Shown: piece by piece, positions 57,395-64,000 of the stretch | How positions within the stretch are numbered: position 1 is the stretch's first letter | Layout of the letters: each line of letters starts with the position of its first letter | Assembly (NCBI GenBank): GCA_035316025.1 | Contig: DATFXL010000126.1 | Location: 1 to 64,000 of the forward strand | Length of the DNA: 64,000 nt | Source of the DNA: JALZAA01 sp035316025 | Lineage (GTDB): Bacteria > Actinomycetota > Acidimicrobiia > IMCC26256 > JACDBD01 | Direction of reading: 5' to 3' | Notes under the pieces: model-generated | Database searches by the model: none | What the model was told of the DNA's origin: nothing | What the model saw: the letters and a program-made list of their open reading frames with translations, nothing else | Translations under genes and position numbers: made by a program

Positions 57395-57841
57395 GTGGAG
57401 GGCGGCCTCGTCTTCAACCATGTCGGGCAGTGCGTCACCGACCTCGCCCGATCGCGCCGGTTCTACGAGGAGCTGCTCGGCTTCGAGCTCGAGCGCCAGC
57501 TGCGCCCTCCCGACGACCCGTCGAGCAAGCTCTTGCGGCTGCCGACGCCGCTCGGGATGACCGCCGTGTACCTCCGCCGTGACGGCCTGGTCCTCGAGCT
57601 CCTCCACTTCGAGGCGGGCACGGTGCCGGCGCGGGAGCGGGTGATGAACGAGCCCGGGCTGACGCACGTCTCGCTGTCGGTGGACGACGTCGACGTGGTG
57701 TGCTCACGGGTTCCGGAGTACGGCGGCGAGGTGCTCGCCGACACCAACATCGGTGCCGGGGTCTTCGTGCGGGATCCCGACGGCCAGCTCCTCGAGCTGT
57801 TGCCGATGAGCTACCGGGAGCGCCTCGACGCTGATTCCTGA
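57395..57841 (+). CDS. VOC-family (glyoxalase-like) protein
   Basis: Vicinal-oxygen-chelate protein of 148 residues: FNHVGQCVTDLARSRRFYEELLGFE (about 7-31) and LTHVSLSVDDVDVVCSRVPEYGGEVL (about 89-114) each begin a module with a ligand His, and FVRDPDGQLLELLPM holds the final Glu. The family fits methylmalonyl-CoA epimerase-like or lyase enzymes; the substrate is not known. TAGCCT at 57381-57386 is 8 bases before GTG 57395, with no Shine-Dalgarno. Confidence 0.82.
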   Translation: MEGGLVFNHVGQCVTDLARSRRFYEELLGFELERQLRPPDDPSSKLLRLPTPLGMTAVYLRRDGLVLELLHFEAGTVPARERVMNEPGLTHVSLSVDDVDVVCSRVPEYGGEVLADTNIGAGVFVRDPDGQLLELLPMSYRERLDADS

Positions 57842-57856
57842 GAGCGCGCCCTCGTC

Positions 57857-58057
57857 CTAGACGCGAGCCCACGCGTTCCAGAAGAACACGAACACGAACA
57901 CGGCAAGGCCGAGAGCCTCGAGGCGCACTCGCTGCGCGGTGACCTTGAATCCGAAGAACCCGGCCAAGAAGAGCACTATGGCGATCAGGTAGAGGATCGT
58001 CTCCCATCCTGCGGTGAGCCTGTCGACAGCAAGCAGCACACCACCCTCCCGTGTCAT
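57857..58057 (-). CDS. Small two-helix membrane protein, hypothetical
   Basis: Protein of 66 residues with two hydrophobic helices (about 20-36 and 46-62) and a short basic loop between (KVTAQRVRLE). It has no recognised family. It lies between the convergent VOC gene and the divergent nitrile hydratase operon. Hydropathy and length fit a real small membrane protein, but there is no homology evidence. Confidence 0.5.
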   Translation of the reverse strand: MTREGGVLLAVDRLTAGWETILYLIAIVLFLAGFFGFKVTAQRVRLEALGLAVFVFVFFWNAWARV

Positions 58058-58183
58058 GACCGCGCCACACCCTGTGGCGGGACAACAGGAGTGTCGGCGA
58101 AAAAGGGTGGAGGCTCAAGCACCGAGCAAACCCGACGATTCGCCCAGGGGCACGTCGGCGGCCTCGGATGCGAAGATGCGCTC

Positions 58184-58813
58184 GTGGACGGCGTGCACGA
58201 CCTCGGCGGCATGGAGGGATTCGGCCCCGTCCACGTCGATCCCGACGAGCCGCGCTTCCGCCACGACTGGGAGGCCCGTACCTTCGCCGTCGCGGGCGGC
58301 GCGCTCACCGCCGGCGGGTTCAACACCCCGCAGTTCCGCCACGCCATCGAGAGGATGGAGCCCGGACACTACCTGACGTCTTCGTACTACGAACACTGGC
58401 TCACGGCCGTCGCGACCCTGCTCGTCGAGGCGGGCACGATCTCCCGTGACGAGCTCGACGCCCGCGCCGAAGGGTGGCCGTTGTCGCACCCGGTCGCCGT
58501 CGACCCCGGCAGCGTCGACGTGATGACACCGCACGACACGCCCGAGTTCATCGTGGGCGACGCCGTTCGCGTGCGCGACGTCCACTTCGCCGGCCACACG
58601 CGCTGCCCTCGCTATGTCCGCGGTCGCCGGGGGGTCATCGTGCGCGTCGACCCGCCCGCGCCGATCCCGGAGATCGAGGCGCATCGCGGCGAGCGGGTGC
58701 TGGACCCGAACTACTCCGTGCGATTCGACGCCGGCGAGCTCTGGCGCGACGCGTCCGAACCGAACGCCTTGGTACACGTCGATCTCTACGAGCGTTACCT
58801 CGAGCCGGCCTGA
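58184..58813 (+). CDS. nthB: Nitrile hydratase beta subunit
   Basis: Beta subunit of nitrile hydratase, which hydrates nitriles to amides together with alpha. Residues 1-16 (VDGVHDLGGMEGFGPV, read from GTG) are the family's N-terminus and fix the start at GTG 58184, though the frame stays open upstream. HYLTSSYYEHWLTAVATLLVE is the helix that wraps alpha. The C-terminal SH3-like barrel includes HTRCPRYVRGRRG, whose arginines contact the oxidised cysteines of alpha, and YSVRFDAGELW. Length 209 is normal. Order beta-alpha-activator is that of cobalt-type operons. Confidence 0.93.
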   Translation: MDGVHDLGGMEGFGPVHVDPDEPRFRHDWEARTFAVAGGALTAGGFNTPQFRHAIERMEPGHYLTSSYYEHWLTAVATLLVEAGTISRDELDARAEGWPLSHPVAVDPGSVDVMTPHDTPEFIVGDAVRVRDVHFAGHTRCPRYVRGRRGVIVRVDPPAPIPEIEAHRGERVLDPNYSVRFDAGELWRDASEPNALVHVDLYERYLEPA

Positions 58814-58817
58814 CGAG

Positions 58818-59417
58818 ATGAGCGACGACCACGGGCACCACCCGCAGCCGCTCAGCGATGCGGAACGACGCGCCCGAGCTCTCGAAGACCTGCTGACCGA
58901 GAAGGGTGTCGTCACCGGAGAGTTCATCGACCGCGTCGTCGAGGCATACGCGCAGGACGTCGGACCGATGAACGGTGCCAAGGTCGTGGCCCGGGCATGG
59001 GTCGACCCCGACTACAAGGAGCGGCTGCTCGCCGACGGGACCGCTGCGATCGCCGAGCTCGGCTTCGGCGGGCCCGAAGGTGACCACCTCGTCGCCGTGG
59101 AGAACACGCCGCAGGTGCACAACGTCGTCGTCTGCACGCTGTGCTCGTGCTATCCGTGGCCGGTGCTCGGTCTGCCGCCGACCTGGTACAAGAGCCCGCC
59201 GTATCGGGCGCGGATGGTCCGCGAGCCCCGAGCTCTCCTTGCCGAGATGGGCTGCGAAGTGCCCGAGGACGTCGAGATCCGCGTGTGGGACTCGAGCGCC
59301 GAGGTCCGGTACCTCGTCGTGCCCGAACGGCCGCCCGGGACCGACGGGGCGAGTGAGGAGGAGCTCGCTGCCGTCGTCAGCCGCGACGCGATGATCGGCG
59401 TAGCCCGGCCGGCATGA
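58818..59417 (+). CDS. nthA: Nitrile hydratase alpha subunit (cobalt type)
   Basis: Catalytic subunit, 199 residues. The metal claw is VCTLCSCYPW: C106, C109, S110 and C111, with two cysteines expected to be oxidised to sulfinate and sulfenate. Thr in CTLCSC marks the cobalt form; iron forms have Ser there. Other marks are KVVARAWVDPDYKERLLADGT, GLPPTWYKSPPYRARMVREPR and VWDSSAEVRYLVVPERP. An His-rich N-terminus (DDHGHHP) is also visible. It is 4 bases after nthB and overlaps the accessory gene (ATGA at 59414). Confidence 0.95.
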   Translation: MSDDHGHHPQPLSDAERRARALEDLLTEKGVVTGEFIDRVVEAYAQDVGPMNGAKVVARAWVDPDYKERLLADGTAAIAELGFGGPEGDHLVAVENTPQVHNVVVCTLCSCYPWPVLGLPPTWYKSPPYRARMVREPRALLAEMGCEVPEDVEIRVWDSSAEVRYLVVPERPPGTDGASEEELAAVVSRDAMIGVARPA

Positions 59418-59707
59418 CTGGCGTCGTCCGACCCGATGTGCAGCGGATGGCGGGTGCGGCGGCGCTCCCGCGCGATAACGGCGAGCTCGTGTTCGACGCG
59501 CCGTGGCAGGGGCGCGTCCTGGCCATGGCACTCGCCGTTGTCGAGGAGCGAGATCTCGAATGGGACGACTTCCGCCGACGGCTGATCGCCGCCATCGCAG
59601 CCGACCCCGACCGGCCGTACTACGAGTCGTGGACCGCCGCGCTCACGGATCTGGTCGTCGACGCCGGCGTCATCACCCGGGACGACATCGACACCCGCGC
59701 CGGCTGA
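59414..59707 (+). CDS. Nitrile hydratase accessory (activator) protein
   Basis: Protein of 97 residues similar to the N-terminal helix region of the beta subunit, like the P14K/NhlE-type activators of cobalt nitrile hydratase. LVFDAPWQGRVLAMALAVVEE (about 25-45) and PYYESWTAALTDLVVDAGVITRDDID (about 68-93) fit the family. It is thought to deliver cobalt and help cysteine oxidation by swapping alpha subunits. ATG 59414 overlaps the alpha stop. It is convergent with the hydrolase gene, one base apart. Confidence 0.85.
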   Translation: MTGVVRPDVQRMAGAAALPRDNGELVFDAPWQGRVLAMALAVVEERDLEWDDFRRRLIAAIAADPDRPYYESWTAALTDLVVDAGVITRDDIDTRAG

Positions 59708-59708
59708 C

Positions 59709-60911
59709 TCAGACGCCGAAGACCCCGTCGAGCCAGTCGAACACGCGCCGGTTCAGGAGCGACCGGTTCAGGATCTCGCAGTGGTCGCCGGCGCCCTCGG
59801 CCTCCGTGAACTCGAGGAGCGCCTTGGGACACGTGAGCTCGTCCAGCAGCGCCGGTGCTCCCTTGCCGAGGGCGTCGTTCTCGGCCGTCGTGAGGAGCGT
59901 CGGGCACCGGATGTCCCGGGCCCGGTCGCCGAGCGTGAACGGTGCGACCGCCTCGAGCCAGTCGCCCAGGTTGTCGGCGCCGTTCACCCAGAAGCCGCGT
60001 TTCATGACGCCCCACTTGGCATGCGGCGAGGCGTCGATACCCGCCCGGAGGGCGGCCAGCGTGTCCTGCGAGGCGCGCGGGAGCGCGTCGACCACATTCT
60101 GTGGAAGGCCCGCCTGCTTCGCCATCTCGACGAAGCCGGTCCAGATGCCGTCGGTGCCGGGGTCGGCGATGCACGCCGCCAGCCGGTGCTCGCTCGAGGC
60201 GGCGCGCAGGGCGAGATAGCCGCCCAGGCTCCAACCCGTCAGCGCGATGCGGTCGGGGTCGACGCCGTCGAAGCCCAGAGCGTGGTCGACGACCGGCGTC
60301 ACGACGTGCTCCCAATCGGCCCGCATCGGCATGCCGTCGTCGATGAGCAGCTTGCCCTGGCCCGGCCCGTCGAAGAACAGGCAGTGGTAGCCGCGGTCGG
60401 CAGCCGCGGCCGCGAACGTGAAGTACATCTCGGTCACGGTGGCGTCGTAGCCGTTCGTGCCGATCAGCAGCGGGCGAGTCTCGCGTTCGTGGCCACGCGC
60501 GCGCACGAGGTACGCCGGCATCGTCGTGTGCTCGTACGGGATCGAGACGGGCTCCACCGGCGGGTCGGTGAGCCGCATCGCCGTGTCGAAGACCTTGATC
60601 TGCCGGTGGAAGCTGTCGACCAGACGCGGGTCGACCGGCACGCCGTAGATGGGGTGGTACGCGACGGCGTAGAAGCAGGCGGCGTGCAGCGAGTACTCAC
60701 CTGCACTCGCGACGTGCCCGGCTGCCTCGGCGTCGTTGGCTTCGCTCGCGAGCCGGTCGGCCGCCGCTCGCCACGCGTCGTAGAAGGCGTCGTCGCCGCC
60801 GTCGCCGACGGCCGCCGCGATCGCCGCCACTTCGCCGACGTCGGCGCCGCCGTACGGCGCGAAGCCCAGCGCCCACGACGCGAACTCCTCGTGCAGCGGG
60901 TTCTCGAACAC
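59709..60911 (-). CDS. Alpha/beta hydrolase (FrsA/DUF1100-like, with helical cap)
   Basis: Hydrolase of 400 residues. An N-terminal helical part (about 1-150; AAADRLASEANDAEAAGH) comes before the alpha/beta core. The nucleophile Ser is in GWSLGGYLAL, an acid in TAENDALGKG, and His in GAGDHCEILNRS. HCLFFDGPGQG is the oxyanion strand. The fold and size match dipeptidyl- or 2,6-dihydroxypseudooxynicotine-hydrolase-like enzymes that cleave C-C or ester bonds. Substrate unknown. GTG 60911 lies two bases after the stop of the upstream membrane gene. Confidence 0.83.
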   Translation of the reverse strand: MFENPLHEEFASWALGFAPYGGADVGEVAAIAAAVGDGGDDAFYDAWRAAADRLASEANDAEAAGHVASAGEYSLHAACFYAVAYHPIYGVPVDPRLVDSFHRQIKVFDTAMRLTDPPVEPVSIPYEHTTMPAYLVRARGHERETRPLLIGTNGYDATVTEMYFTFAAAAADRGYHCLFFDGPGQGKLLIDDGMPMRADWEHVVTPVVDHALGFDGVDPDRIALTGWSLGGYLALRAASSEHRLAACIADPGTDGIWTGFVEMAKQAGLPQNVVDALPRASQDTLAALRAGIDASPHAKWGVMKRGFWVNGADNLGDWLEAVAPFTLGDRARDIRCPTLLTTAENDALGKGAPALLDELTCPKALLEFTEAEGAGDHCEILNRSLLNRRVFDWLDGVFGV

Positions 60912-60913
60912 GC

Positions 60914-61423
60914 TCAGCGCAGGATCTCGATGAGGAGGACCCAGGCGTTGGTGAGAGCGCCGGTGTACGCGGCGAGGACGGCGACCGGCCACCAGTAGAG
61001 GCCGCCGCCGAGCTCGGCCGCCAAGCTGACGCCGGCGACGGCGAGCACGACAGCGGATCCCAAGCCGAACGAGCGTCGCCGGACGACGGATCCTCGCGGT
61101 GGTCCAGGTCGGCCGGGATCGACCGGCTGCATCGTGGCGTCGCGCTGGAACAAGGAGACGACGAGGAACAGCACCACCGCCAGCACGAGCAGCTCCGCGC
61201 TCAACGCGCCTCGTGCCTGACCCGGGATCAGCACGACCGTCGACGTGGCGAGGACCCAGCCGAGGAGGACCACGGCTTCGGCAGCGCGGTGCACCAGCTG
61301 ACCCGATCCGACGATGTCGCGCAGGTTGATCGAGATGCCGACGAACACGAGGCCGAGCAGCGCCGCCGACGCGCCGACGTGCGCCAGCGCGAAGCTCTCC
61401 CAATCGGCGGGCTCGTAAGCCAT
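60914..61423 (-). CDS. Four-helix membrane protein, hypothetical
   Basis: Membrane protein of 169 residues. Helices lie at about 12-33, 45-65, 76-90 and 118-165 (the last perhaps two). Between helices 3 and 4 there is a polar loop (FQRDATMQPVDPGRPGPPRG). No family is recognised. GAGGAGGAGCCC precedes ATG 61423, so the start is secure. It overlaps closely with the hydrolase start (2-base gap), so the two are likely one operon. Confidence 0.75.
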   Translation of the reverse strand: MAYEPADWESFALAHVGASAALLGLVFVGISINLRDIVGSGQLVHRAAEAVVLLGWVLATSTVVLIPGQARGALSAELLVLAVVLFLVVSLFQRDATMQPVDPGRPGPPRGSVVRRRSFGLGSAVVLAVAGVSLAAELGGGLYWWPVAVLAAYTGALTNAWVLLIEILR

Positions 61424-61447
61424 CGGGCTCCTCCTCGCCGGGAGAAG

Positions 61448-61852
61448 CTATCCGCCGGCGACGAGGCGCTCGTGTTCCTCCGTGAGCTCGGCGAACATGA
61501 CCATGTTCCCGTTCAGGTCGTCGATCATGAAGATCCGGCCGCCCCACGGTTGATCCTCGGGCTCGGAGAGGATCGTGATCCCGCGGTCCCGGTAGTCGGC
61601 GAACAGCTCGTCGACGCCGTCGACGTAGAACGTGACGTACGCGGTCGCCGGCTTCGTCGGCGACCTCTTCTCGAAGTGCAGGGTCGTCGCACCCGCCGTG
61701 AGCGAGGCGTGCTCGGGCGGGTCGCCCCACATCTCGTGCTCGAGCTCCAGCCCGAGCTCATCCACGTAGAAGGCGACGGTGCGGGCGACGTCGTCGACGC
61801 TGATGATGGCGGAGGCGTTCAGGAACTTGTCGCGATGGCGTCCGGTGCTCAT
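61448..61852 (-). CDS. VOC-family (bleomycin-resistance-like) protein
   Basis: Single VOC domain of 134 residues: LNASAIISVDDVARTVAFYVDELGLELEHEMWG (about 11-43), YVTFYVDGVDELFADYRDRGITIL, and FMIDDLNGNMVMFAELT at the end. The usual terminal Glu is present. It is divergent from the AraC regulator gene at 61895, which may control it. TACGGT (minus strand) is 7 bases before ATG 61852. Confidence 0.8.
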   Translation of the reverse strand: MSTGRHRDKFLNASAIISVDDVARTVAFYVDELGLELEHEMWGDPPEHASLTAGATTLHFEKRSPTKPATAYVTFYVDGVDELFADYRDRGITILSEPEDQPWGGRIFMIDDLNGNMVMFAELTEEHERLVAGG

Positions 61853-61859
61853 GGGGTTG

Positions 61860-61865
61860 ACCGTA
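61860..61865 (-). promoter_or_regulatory. Putative -10 box (TACGGT) before the VOC gene
   Basis: Third occurrence of TACGGT exactly 7 bases from a start codon (ATG 61852), with no Shine-Dalgarno in between. Confidence 0.4.
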
Positions 61866-61894
61866 TCGAGACATTGCTGGACGCTGATAGCTCC

Positions 61895-62701
61895 GTGGCG
61901 ACAAGCTCTGTCTCGCAGACGACAACCCCGCACCGGCGCGCGGACGACGTCCCGCGGCCGGTGGTCGTCCGCACCGACCGCTACCCCGACGGCAACCGCA
62001 TGGGTGCCCACGAGCACCGCAAGGCGCAGCTCGTGTACTCGCCTGACGGCGTGCTGCGCGTCGCGACAGACGTCGGCACCTTCGTCGTGCCGCCAGAGTG
62101 GGCGGTGTGGGTGCCGTCCTGGATGCGGCACGACGTGCAATCGTCCACTCCGCTCACGCTCCGCAGCGTGTACGTCGAGCCGGAGTCGGCGACGAACCTG
62201 CCCGACCGCTGCTGCGTGGTCTCCGTCCCACCGTTGCTGCGCGAGCTCATTCTCGAATCGGCTGCCCTCCCGGACCTCTACGAGGTGGGCGGGCCCGACG
62301 GCCGGCTGATGGCGGTGATCATCGATCGCATCACGGCACTCGATCACCGTCCCGTCGTCGTCCCTCAGGTGCGCGACGAATTACTGCTGCCGATCGCGGA
62401 CGCCCTCACGTCGGACCCGGCCGACGCCCGCGGCTTGGACGACTGGGGTCGTCGGCTCGGCGCGAGCAGCCGCACGCTCAGTCGACGCTTCGTCGCCGAT
62501 GTGGGCATGCCGTACGCGACGTGGCGTCGCCAGGTCCGGCTGCTCGCAGCGCTCGAGCTTCTCGCCGCCGGCGAGTCGGTGGCAGCGGTCGCCTTCGCGG
62601 TCGGGTACGAGAGCGCGAGCGCGTTCATCGCCGCTTTCACGCGGTCGCTCGGTGTCACGCCGGGCCGATGGTTCCGGAGCGATGCCGCGGCTTCCTCTTG
62701 A
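61895..62701 (+). CDS. AraC-family transcriptional regulator
   Basis: Regulator of 268 residues. The N-terminal half is a cupin-like sensor (GAHEHRKAQLVYSPDGVLRVATDVGTFVVPPEWAVWVPSWMRHDV). The C-terminal half has two helix-turn-helix units: DWGRRLGASSRTLSRRFVADVGMPYATWRRQVRLLAALELLAAG and VAAVAFAVGYESASAFIAAFTRSLGVTPGRWF. It probably responds to a small molecule and may control the divergent VOC gene. GTG 61895 is the start used; it has no strong ribosome-binding site. Confidence 0.9.
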   Translation: MATSSVSQTTTPHRRADDVPRPVVVRTDRYPDGNRMGAHEHRKAQLVYSPDGVLRVATDVGTFVVPPEWAVWVPSWMRHDVQSSTPLTLRSVYVEPESATNLPDRCCVVSVPPLLRELILESAALPDLYEVGGPDGRLMAVIIDRITALDHRPVVVPQVRDELLLPIADALTSDPADARGLDDWGRRLGASSRTLSRRFVADVGMPYATWRRQVRLLAALELLAAGESVAAVAFAVGYESASAFIAAFTRSLGVTPGRWFRSDAAASS

Positions 62702-62733
62702 CCGCCGTCGTCGGCGAGGAACCGACCTGACCG

Positions 62734-63432
62734 TTATTCCGCTTGTTGCCTGATGCCACCGCGACGACCGATGTTGCTCACGAGCAGGGCGATCACGGTC
62801 ACGAGGTACAGCTGACCGATCAGCGCCTCGAGCACGGCGACCGCGCGTCCCAAGCCGTGGGCAGCGGTCAGGTCGCCGTATCCCGTCGTTGTGAGGGTCA
62901 CGAAGCTGAAGTAGAGGTAGTCGGCCACGGTGGCGTGCGATTGCTGCGCGAAGAACGGCTCGGAGTCCAGCGTGCCGATCGCGGAATATGCGAACGACCA
63001 GACCATCCCGATGAGCACGTAGACGCACACGGCGCCGAGGACTGTTCGGAGGTCGATCACGCGTCGGCGTGCCAGCGAATGGATGATGACAACGGGTGCC
63101 GTGCCGACGAGCAGCAGGTTGAGCAGGAAGAGACTGCCGACGACCCGGTCGCCGCCGATGAAGATCCCGATCGCCGCCGACACGAGAGCGCCAACCACGA
63201 CGACCAGGCCGATTTGCCAGAGACGGTGTCCGACGCCGGAGGCGGCGAAGGCCGCGATCAGCGTGGCGCCCTGGAGCACGACGGCCACGAGCGGGACCCA
63301 GTCGCCCGTCGGTCCGGTGGCGAGGAAGATGAAGGTCGCAAGGAGCAGCAGCAGAACGATGCCGAAGCGGTATGCCGGCTCCCGTGACTCCAGCCTTCTC
63401 CTCGTCTCCCGCCGATCGCCCACCGTTGCCAT
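62734..63432 (-). CDS. Potassium channel-like ion channel (2-TM pore, TTTGYGD)
   Basis: Membrane protein of 232 residues. The selectivity filter is TLTTTGYGDLTAAHG (about 182-196), with the pore helix before (HATVADYLYFSFV) and the inner helix after (AVAVLEALIGQLYLVTVIALLV). Four or five more hydrophobic helices come first, so the full protein has about six or seven, without a clear S4 voltage sensor. There is no C-terminal RCK domain. GAAGGAGG lies before ATG 63432. Physiological role is unknown. Confidence 0.87.
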   Translation of the reverse strand: MATVGDRRETRRRLESREPAYRFGIVLLLLLATFIFLATGPTGDWVPLVAVVLQGATLIAAFAASGVGHRLWQIGLVVVVGALVSAAIGIFIGGDRVVGSLFLLNLLLVGTAPVVIIHSLARRRVIDLRTVLGAVCVYVLIGMVWSFAYSAIGTLDSEPFFAQQSHATVADYLYFSFVTLTTTGYGDLTAAHGLGRAVAVLEALIGQLYLVTVIALLVSNIGRRGGIRQQAE

Positions 63433-63547
63433 GACGCCTCCTTCGGTGCCACCGCGCCTGTCCGGAGACGATAAGGAAGCTGGGCGAGCGGGCCGGGGAT
63501 GTCCCGACCCCCCGAACGGCCGCTGAACGCGCCTTGCGCCGCGGTCG

Positions 63548-64000
63548 CTATCCGCCCCCGGGGCCGCCGCCGGGGCCGGCGTCACCGCCGCCCGGGCCGC
63601 CGTTGCCGTTCGGGACGACCGGTGGGGCCGCCGGCGCGGCCGGGGTGGGCTCGGGTGCGGGGGCCGGAGCGGGAGCCGGTGTCTCGGGCGGCGGCGGCGC
63701 CGCCGATGCCGTGGTCGGCGGGGGAGGCTTCGGGACGTCCGTGGTCCGGCCGGCGAGGGGATCGACGACCTTGCCGGGCGCGTCACACGCCGGTCCCGGG
63801 TCCGGGAACGGGTCGTTGGGCATGTTCTGGGTCGCCGGGATCATGAAGGAGCGCCAAATCGCGTTCGGGATGCCGGCTCCGAACCCGGCGCCCGGTTGGT
63901 CCACGTCGGGGTTGCCGTGCCAGACGAACGACACGAGGTCGGGCGTCCCACCGAGGAACGCCGAGCTGATCTGGTTGTCGTTGGTCCCCGTCTTGCCGAA
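63548..64000 (-). CDS. Class A penicillin-binding protein, C-terminal part (partial)
   Basis: Only the last 150 codons are in the window. The transpeptidase KTG box is read as FGKTGTNDNQISSAF, starting at the window edge, with K at 63994-63992. Then come TPDLVSFVWHGNPD and the end of the domain (PNAIWRSFMIPATQ). The tail is a low-complexity Pro/Ala/Glu and Gly/Asn region ending in Gly repeats. Full enzyme would carry transglycosylase plus transpeptidase activity for peptidoglycan. The stop is TAG (63550-63548). The active-site Ser is outside the window. Confidence 0.88.
   Translation of the reverse strand, partial: FGKTGTNDNQISSAFLGGTPDLVSFVWHGNPDVDQPGAGFGAGIPNAIWRSFMIPATQNMPNDPFPDPGPACDAPGKVVDPLAGRTTDVPKPPPPTTASAAPPPPETPAPAPAPAPEPTPAAPAAPPVVPNGNGGPGGGDAGPGGGPGGG

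Noticed and set aside
1..64000. CRISPR arrays, rRNA, tRNA genes
   Set aside because: No regularly spaced repeats or conserved RNA sequences were noticed; intergenic regions are mostly under 200 bases. Short tRNAs could be missed by eye, so a covariance-model search would be decisive.

Overview
The window is a gene-dense, GC-rich (roughly 70 % by eye) bacterial chromosome segment with no gap over 300 bases. It looks like an actinomycete-type (Actinomycetota) genome, possibly near the Acidimicrobiia, though the rank below phylum is a guess. Pointers are menaquinone rather than ubiquinone synthesis, SigF/UsfX-type sigma and anti-sigma pairs, F420-type luciferase-like oxidoreductases, a mycothiol-linked DinB/MDMPI protein, many GTG starts with GTGA/ATGA overlaps, and many starts preceded only by a TANNNT box, as expected for leaderless mRNAs.

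Layout. 1-5.5 kb: a stress-signalling block with the C-terminally cut SpoIIE/RsbU phosphatase, a D-threonine aldolase, two sigF-like genes each with its own UsfX-like anti-sigma gene in mirror-image divergent order, a kinase-competent RsbW-like ATPase and a STAS anti-anti-sigma factor. 5.6-15.5 kb: menaquinone synthesis (menB-menA-menC, menH, menD, menF, menG/ubiE) plus a MerR regulator and a crotonase. A near-identical 17-bp motif lies before both menB and the MerR gene. 15.6-35 kb: mixed metabolic and efflux genes, including three MFS transporters, an MFS/HxlR divergent pair, an ECF42-type sigma with its DGPF partner, a second UbiA-family prenyltransferase, an acyl-CoA ligase, methyltransferases, an acyl-CoA dehydrogenase and pdxH. 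35.3-37 kb: a one-polypeptide fusion of an ECF-like sigma region, a zinc anti-sigma motif, a membrane helix and an extracytoplasmic domain. 37-41 kb: lysoplasmalogenase, then a response regulator - histidine kinase - ribB operon. 40.5-45 kb: a thiamine operon (thiN, thiB, thiP, thiQ) led by a TPP riboswitch. 45-62.7 kb: two beta-propeller lipoproteins, an amino-acid dehydrogenase, two AMP-forming ligases, several small uncharacterised genes, alcohol and 2-hydroxyacid dehydrogenases, a cobalt-type nitrile hydratase operon, an alpha/beta hydrolase and an AraC regulator. 62.7-64 kb: a potassium channel and the C-terminal end of a class A penicillin-binding protein.

The likely working units are a partner-switching cascade (phosphatase, STAS, RsbW, UsfX, SigF), a men regulon possibly under one MerR protein, a riboswitch-controlled thiamine uptake and pyrophosphorylation operon, and a nitrile hydratase operon. 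No phage, IS element, CRISPR array, rRNA or tRNA was recognised.
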